Below are positions 61,428 to 64,000 of a stretch of DNA of 64,000 nt, one piece after another (position 1 is the first letter of the stretch; every line of letters begins with the position of its first letter). The translations under genes and the position numbers were made by a program. The stretch is from Chitinophaga sp. Cy-1792 (GTDB taxonomy: Bacteria; Bacteroidota; Bacteroidia; Chitinophagales; Chitinophagaceae). The notes beneath the pieces were generated by a model. That model had not been told where the DNA came from. It was given only the letters and a program-made list of their open reading frames with translations, and did not search any database. The DNA lies in assembly GCF_011752935.1 (NCBI RefSeq), contig NZ_VWWO01000001.1, positions 1,550,001 through 1,614,000 on the forward strand, read 5' to 3'.

Positions 61428-63677
61428 ATGGAAACAGTGGTAGTTCAAAAATATAATCTAGACGAAGAGCAGGAAAAAAAGGAAATCGTACGCCATTACC
61501 GGGCTTTGCTCAGAGCGCTCAAACCGCGACTGAAAAAGGGCGACAGAGAATTGGTACGTACTGCTTTTGAAATGGCAGCGGATGCCCACAAGGAAATGAG
61601 ACGCAAATCCGGCGAACCTTATATCCTTCACCCGCTGGCAGTGGCACAAATATGCGTGGAAGAAATCGGACTCGGTGTCCGCTCCGCTATCTGCGCCCTC
61701 CTACATGATACCGTAGAAGATACCGAAGTAACACTGGAAGATATCGCCAGGGAATTCGGTTCCGAAATAGCGCATATCGTTGACGGTCTTACCAAAATCA
61801 GCACTGTCATCGATTCCAGTACCAGCACCGCGCAAGCTGAAAACTTCAAGAAAATATTACTCACCCTCGCCGATGACCCAAGGGTTATCCTGATTAAACT
61901 GGCCGACAGGATGCATAACATGCGTACCCTCGACAGTATGAGCCGTGAGAAACAACTGAAAATTGCCTCTGAAACAGTATTCATCTATGCCCCGCTGGCC
62001 CACCGCCTCGGTTTGTACAATATCAAATCCGAGATGGAAGACCTGGCAATGAAATATACTGAACAGCAGACCTATAAAGACATTGCCCGTAAACTCAAGG
62101 AAACCAAGCGTGAACGTACCCGCTATATCAATGAGTTTATCAAACCTATCAAGGAAGTACTCCAGGAAGAAGGATTTAATTTTGAGATATATGGCCGGCC
62201 AAAATCCATCCACTCTATCCATAACAAAATCAAAACCAAGGGAGTAAGCTTCGAAGAAGTATACGATCTATTCGCGATCCGTATCATCATGGATAGCCCG
62301 ATTGAAAAGGAAAAGGCCGATTGCTGGAAAGTTTATTCCATCATCACCGATTTCTATCATCCAAGTCCGGAACGTACCCGCGACTGGCTCAGTAACCCGA
62401 AATCCAACGGTTATGAGGCTTTGCATGTTACCGTGATGGGGCCGCAGGGTAAATGGGTGGAAGTACAGATCCGTTCCAAACGCATGAACGATTACGCTGA
62501 AAAAGGGGTAGCCGCCCACTGGCGTTATAAGGAAGGTAGCACCCAGCCACAACAGGAGTCTAAATTTGACCAGTGGTTTACCCAGATCCGCGAAATTCTC
62601 AGCAACCCGGATTCCAATACACTGGACTTCCTGGCCGATTTTAAAAGCAATCTCTTCACCGAAGAGATTTACGTATATACACCGAAAGGTGACCTGAAAA
62701 TCCTGCCGGTAGGCTCTACTGCACTGGATTTTGCCTATTCTATACACAGTGCGGTGGGTAACAAGTGTATAGGCGCCAAAGTGAATTATAAACTGGTGCC
62801 ATTAAGTCACAAATTGCGCAGTGGCGACCAGGTAGAGATCATTACCTCCAATAAACAAAAGCCTTCTGAAGACTGGCTCAACTTTGTGCTCACTGCCAAA
62901 GCCAAGTCCAAGATCAAAGATGCGCTGAAGGAAGAAAAACGTAAAGTGGCCATGGACGGTAAAGCAGCGCTGGAACGCAAGCTGGACCACATGAAGATCA
63001 CTGCCAGTCAATATAACATCAATGAACTGACACAGTTCTATAAACAGCCTTCTGCGCTGGATTTATATTATCAGATCGCAGTTAAAAATATTGATCTGAG
63101 AGAGCTGAAAGAGTTTTCTCTCCTGGGAGATAAGCTGGAAGCGCCTAAACCTGCACCTGTTAAGCAACCTGATCATGTTGCGGAAGAGCAGGTAAAACAC
63201 CAGATTCCGTCGAAAAAAGATGCAGAACTGATTATTTTCGGTGAAAGCTCAGACAGGATTGCCTATAAGCTGGCTAATTGCTGTCGCCCGATTCCCGGCG
63301 ATGACGTATTTGGCTTTATTACCGCCAGCGAGGGGCTGAAAATACATCGTACCAATTGTCCGAATGCTGCACAGCTACTGGCTAATTATGGCCACCGTGT
63401 AGTAAAAACCAAATGGGTTAAAAATCGTGAAATATCCTTCCTCACTGGTTTACGTATAATAGGAATGGATGATGTGGGAGTTATCCACAAAATCACCAAT
63501 ATTATTTCCGGTGAACTCAAGGTAAATATATCTGCATTGAGTATTGAATCGAAAGAAGGCTTATTTGAAGGGTTGATCAAAGTATATGTGCACGACAAGG
63601 ACGAGCTGGACGAGCTGGTAGAAAGGCTTAAAAACCTGGATGGAATCCAGTCTGTACAACGTCTGGAAGAATCCTGA
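61428..63677 (+). CDS. rsh: RelA/SpoT homologue, bifunctional (p)ppGpp synthetase/hydrolase
   Basis: A 749-residue stringent-response enzyme. Hydrolase domain with HDTVED (93-98) and LADRMHNMRTL; synthetase domain (about 240-360) with YGRPKSIHSIHNKIK and LFAIRIIM; TGS domain (about 400-465, IYVYTPKGDLKILPVGSTALDFAYSIH); and C-terminal ACT domain (about 670-745). The hydrolase motif is complete, so both synthesis and breakdown of the alarmone are expected. It is the only gene between the regulator and purA. Confidence 0.96.
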   Translation: METVVVQKYNLDEEQEKKEIVRHYRALLRALKPRLKKGDRELVRTAFEMAADAHKEMRRKSGEPYILHPLAVAQICVEEIGLGVRSAICALLHDTVEDTEVTLEDIAREFGSEIAHIVDGLTKISTVIDSSTSTAQAENFKKILLTLADDPRVILIKLADRMHNMRTLDSMSREKQLKIASETVFIYAPLAHRLGLYNIKSEMEDLAMKYTEQQTYKDIARKLKETKRERTRYINEFIKPIKEVLQEEGFNFEIYGRPKSIHSIHNKIKTKGVSFEEVYDLFAIRIIMDSPIEKEKADCWKVYSIITDFYHPSPERTRDWLSNPKSNGYEALHVTVMGPQGKWVEVQIRSKRMNDYAEKGVAAHWRYKEGSTQPQQESKFDQWFTQIREILSNPDSNTLDFLADFKSNLFTEEIYVYTPKGDLKILPVGSTALDFAYSIHSAVGNKCIGAKVNYKLVPLSHKLRSGDQVEIITSNKQKPSEDWLNFVLTAKAKSKIKDALKEEKRKVAMDGKAALERKLDHMKITASQYNINELTQFYKQPSALDLYYQIAVKNIDLRELKEFSLLGDKLEAPKPAPVKQPDHVAEEQVKHQIPSKKDAELIIFGESSDRIAYKLANCCRPIPGDDVFGFITASEGLKIHRTNCPNAAQLLANYGHRVVKTKWVKNREISFLTGLRIIGMDDVGVIHKITNIISGELKVNISALSIESKEGLFEGLIKVYVHDKDELDELVERLKNLDGIQSVQRLEES

Positions 63678-63700
63678 TTTTAATTTAAAATATATATTTT

Positions 63701-63746
63701 CCCGTTTTCGGAAGATGCCTGCCGTGTCTCCCGAAAACGGGATTTT
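63701..63746 (+). terminator. Terminator of the RelA/SpoT gene
   Basis: Outer stem CCCGTTTTCGG / CCGAAAACGGG with a 19-nt loop, then GATTTTTCC; 23 bp past the stop codon. Confidence 0.75.
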
Positions 63747-63848
63747 TCCGGCCTGTCAAGGGCTGGCAGATGAAAACCTACACAAACAATTTGCAGGCAT
63801 TCCTGGTCTTTTGTCATGTGAGAAATCAAATCACAGACCTTCAGAAAT

Positions 63849-63878
63849 TTGTAATTGTTATAATTCGCTTTAATTTTG
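63849..63878 (+). promoter_or_regulatory. Promoter of purA
   Basis: TTG (63849-63851), 19 bp, TAATTTTG (63871-63878): a full Bacteroidota promoter match 45 bp before the purA ATG. Confidence 0.75.
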
Positions 63879-63923
63879 CGACTTCTTTTAAAGCAACAAC
63901 CTCCGATAAATAATTAAATAATT

Positions 63924-64000
63924 ATGGTAGACGTTTTGTTAGGCCTGCAATGGGGCGACGAAGGTAAAGGTAAAATTGTGGACTATTTTGCCGGTAAGTA
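63924..64000 (+). CDS. purA: Adenylosuccinate synthetase (5' part only)
   Basis: The first 25 residues before the window ends: MVDVLLGLQWGDEGKGKIVD and on. The phosphate-binding loop GLQWGDEGKGK is diagnostic for PurA, which makes adenylosuccinate from IMP and aspartate. The remainder lies outside the window. Confidence 0.93.
   Translation, partial: MVDVLLGLQWGDEGKGKIVDYFAGK

Overview
The window looks like chromosome of a Bacteroidota bacterium, most probably a Chitinophagaceae (Chitinophaga-like). Signs of this are promoters of the form TTG-N19-TAnnTTTG, a PorT-type gliding/type IX secretion protein overlapping the end of a menaquinone methyltransferase gene, a type IX secretion sorting domain on a DUF1501 protein, a beta-strand-only AtpC, a DUF6728 microprotein and a Bacteroidota-type lanthipeptide leader. 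Genus is an inference. Nearly all of the window is intact core genome; I see no insertion sequence, prophage or CRISPR array.

Layout. 0-3.4 kb: AraC regulator, SDR oxidoreductase, an orphan lanthipeptide-like precursor, an unrecognised protein and tRNA-Lys(CTT). 3.5-11.2 kb: thiolase, a DUF1800/DUF1501 secreted pair, and a small His-rich protein with a TonB-dependent receptor. 11.2-19.5 kb: lipoprotein, DUF983 protein, ABC exporter, an EF-G paralogue, a YifB/ComM ATPase and a short MutS-like ATPase. 19.6-26.1 kb: dihydroorotase, PorT, UbiE/MenG, EngB, a YkuK-like protein, CoA-binding protein, a TIGR01777 oxidoreductase and a GbsR-type regulator. 26.4-33.8 kb: pyruvate dehydrogenase E2, DnaX, an M48 peptidase and a GNAT-like protein. 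33.8-39.7 kb: a membrane-anchored protein, GNAT, a Gln-rich DUF6600 lipoprotein, PnuC, DUF4349 protein and a metallophosphoesterase. 40-49 kb: atpD-atpC, YqgE, an intergenic region with a possible small RNA, histidine kinase plus ThiF-like protein, LD-carboxypeptidase and MetG. 49-64 kb: FadN-like fusion enzyme, ABC-2 exporter, SurE, LpxB, the DUF6728 microprotein, a beta-mannosidase/alpha-fucosidase operon, response regulator, RelA/SpoT homologue and the start of purA.

How the genes work together. The thiolase (3.5 kb) and the dehydrogenase/hydratase fusion (49.4 kb) together cover the last three steps of fatty acid beta-oxidation but are unlinked. PorT and the DUF1501 sorting domain belong to the same secretion route. 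The two glycosidases look like a pair for fucosylated, mannose-containing glycans. The histidine kinase (43.7 kb) and the response regulator (60.6 kb) both lack an adjacent partner.

Most noteworthy: (1) dnaX has a run of ten A in the coding strand just after the clamp-loader core, and both other frames stop within four codons, an arrangement expected for making a short gamma form by slippage. (2) An unannotated 51-residue class I lanthipeptide-type precursor with no modification enzymes nearby. (3) Five intergenic double hairpins with unrelated arms but the same architecture: trinucleotide or tetranucleotide loops and a 3-6 nt element shared by both hairpins. (4) A possible small RNA with its own promoters and terminators at 43.4-43.5 kb. 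(5) An EF-G paralogue lacking the catalytic His of switch II.
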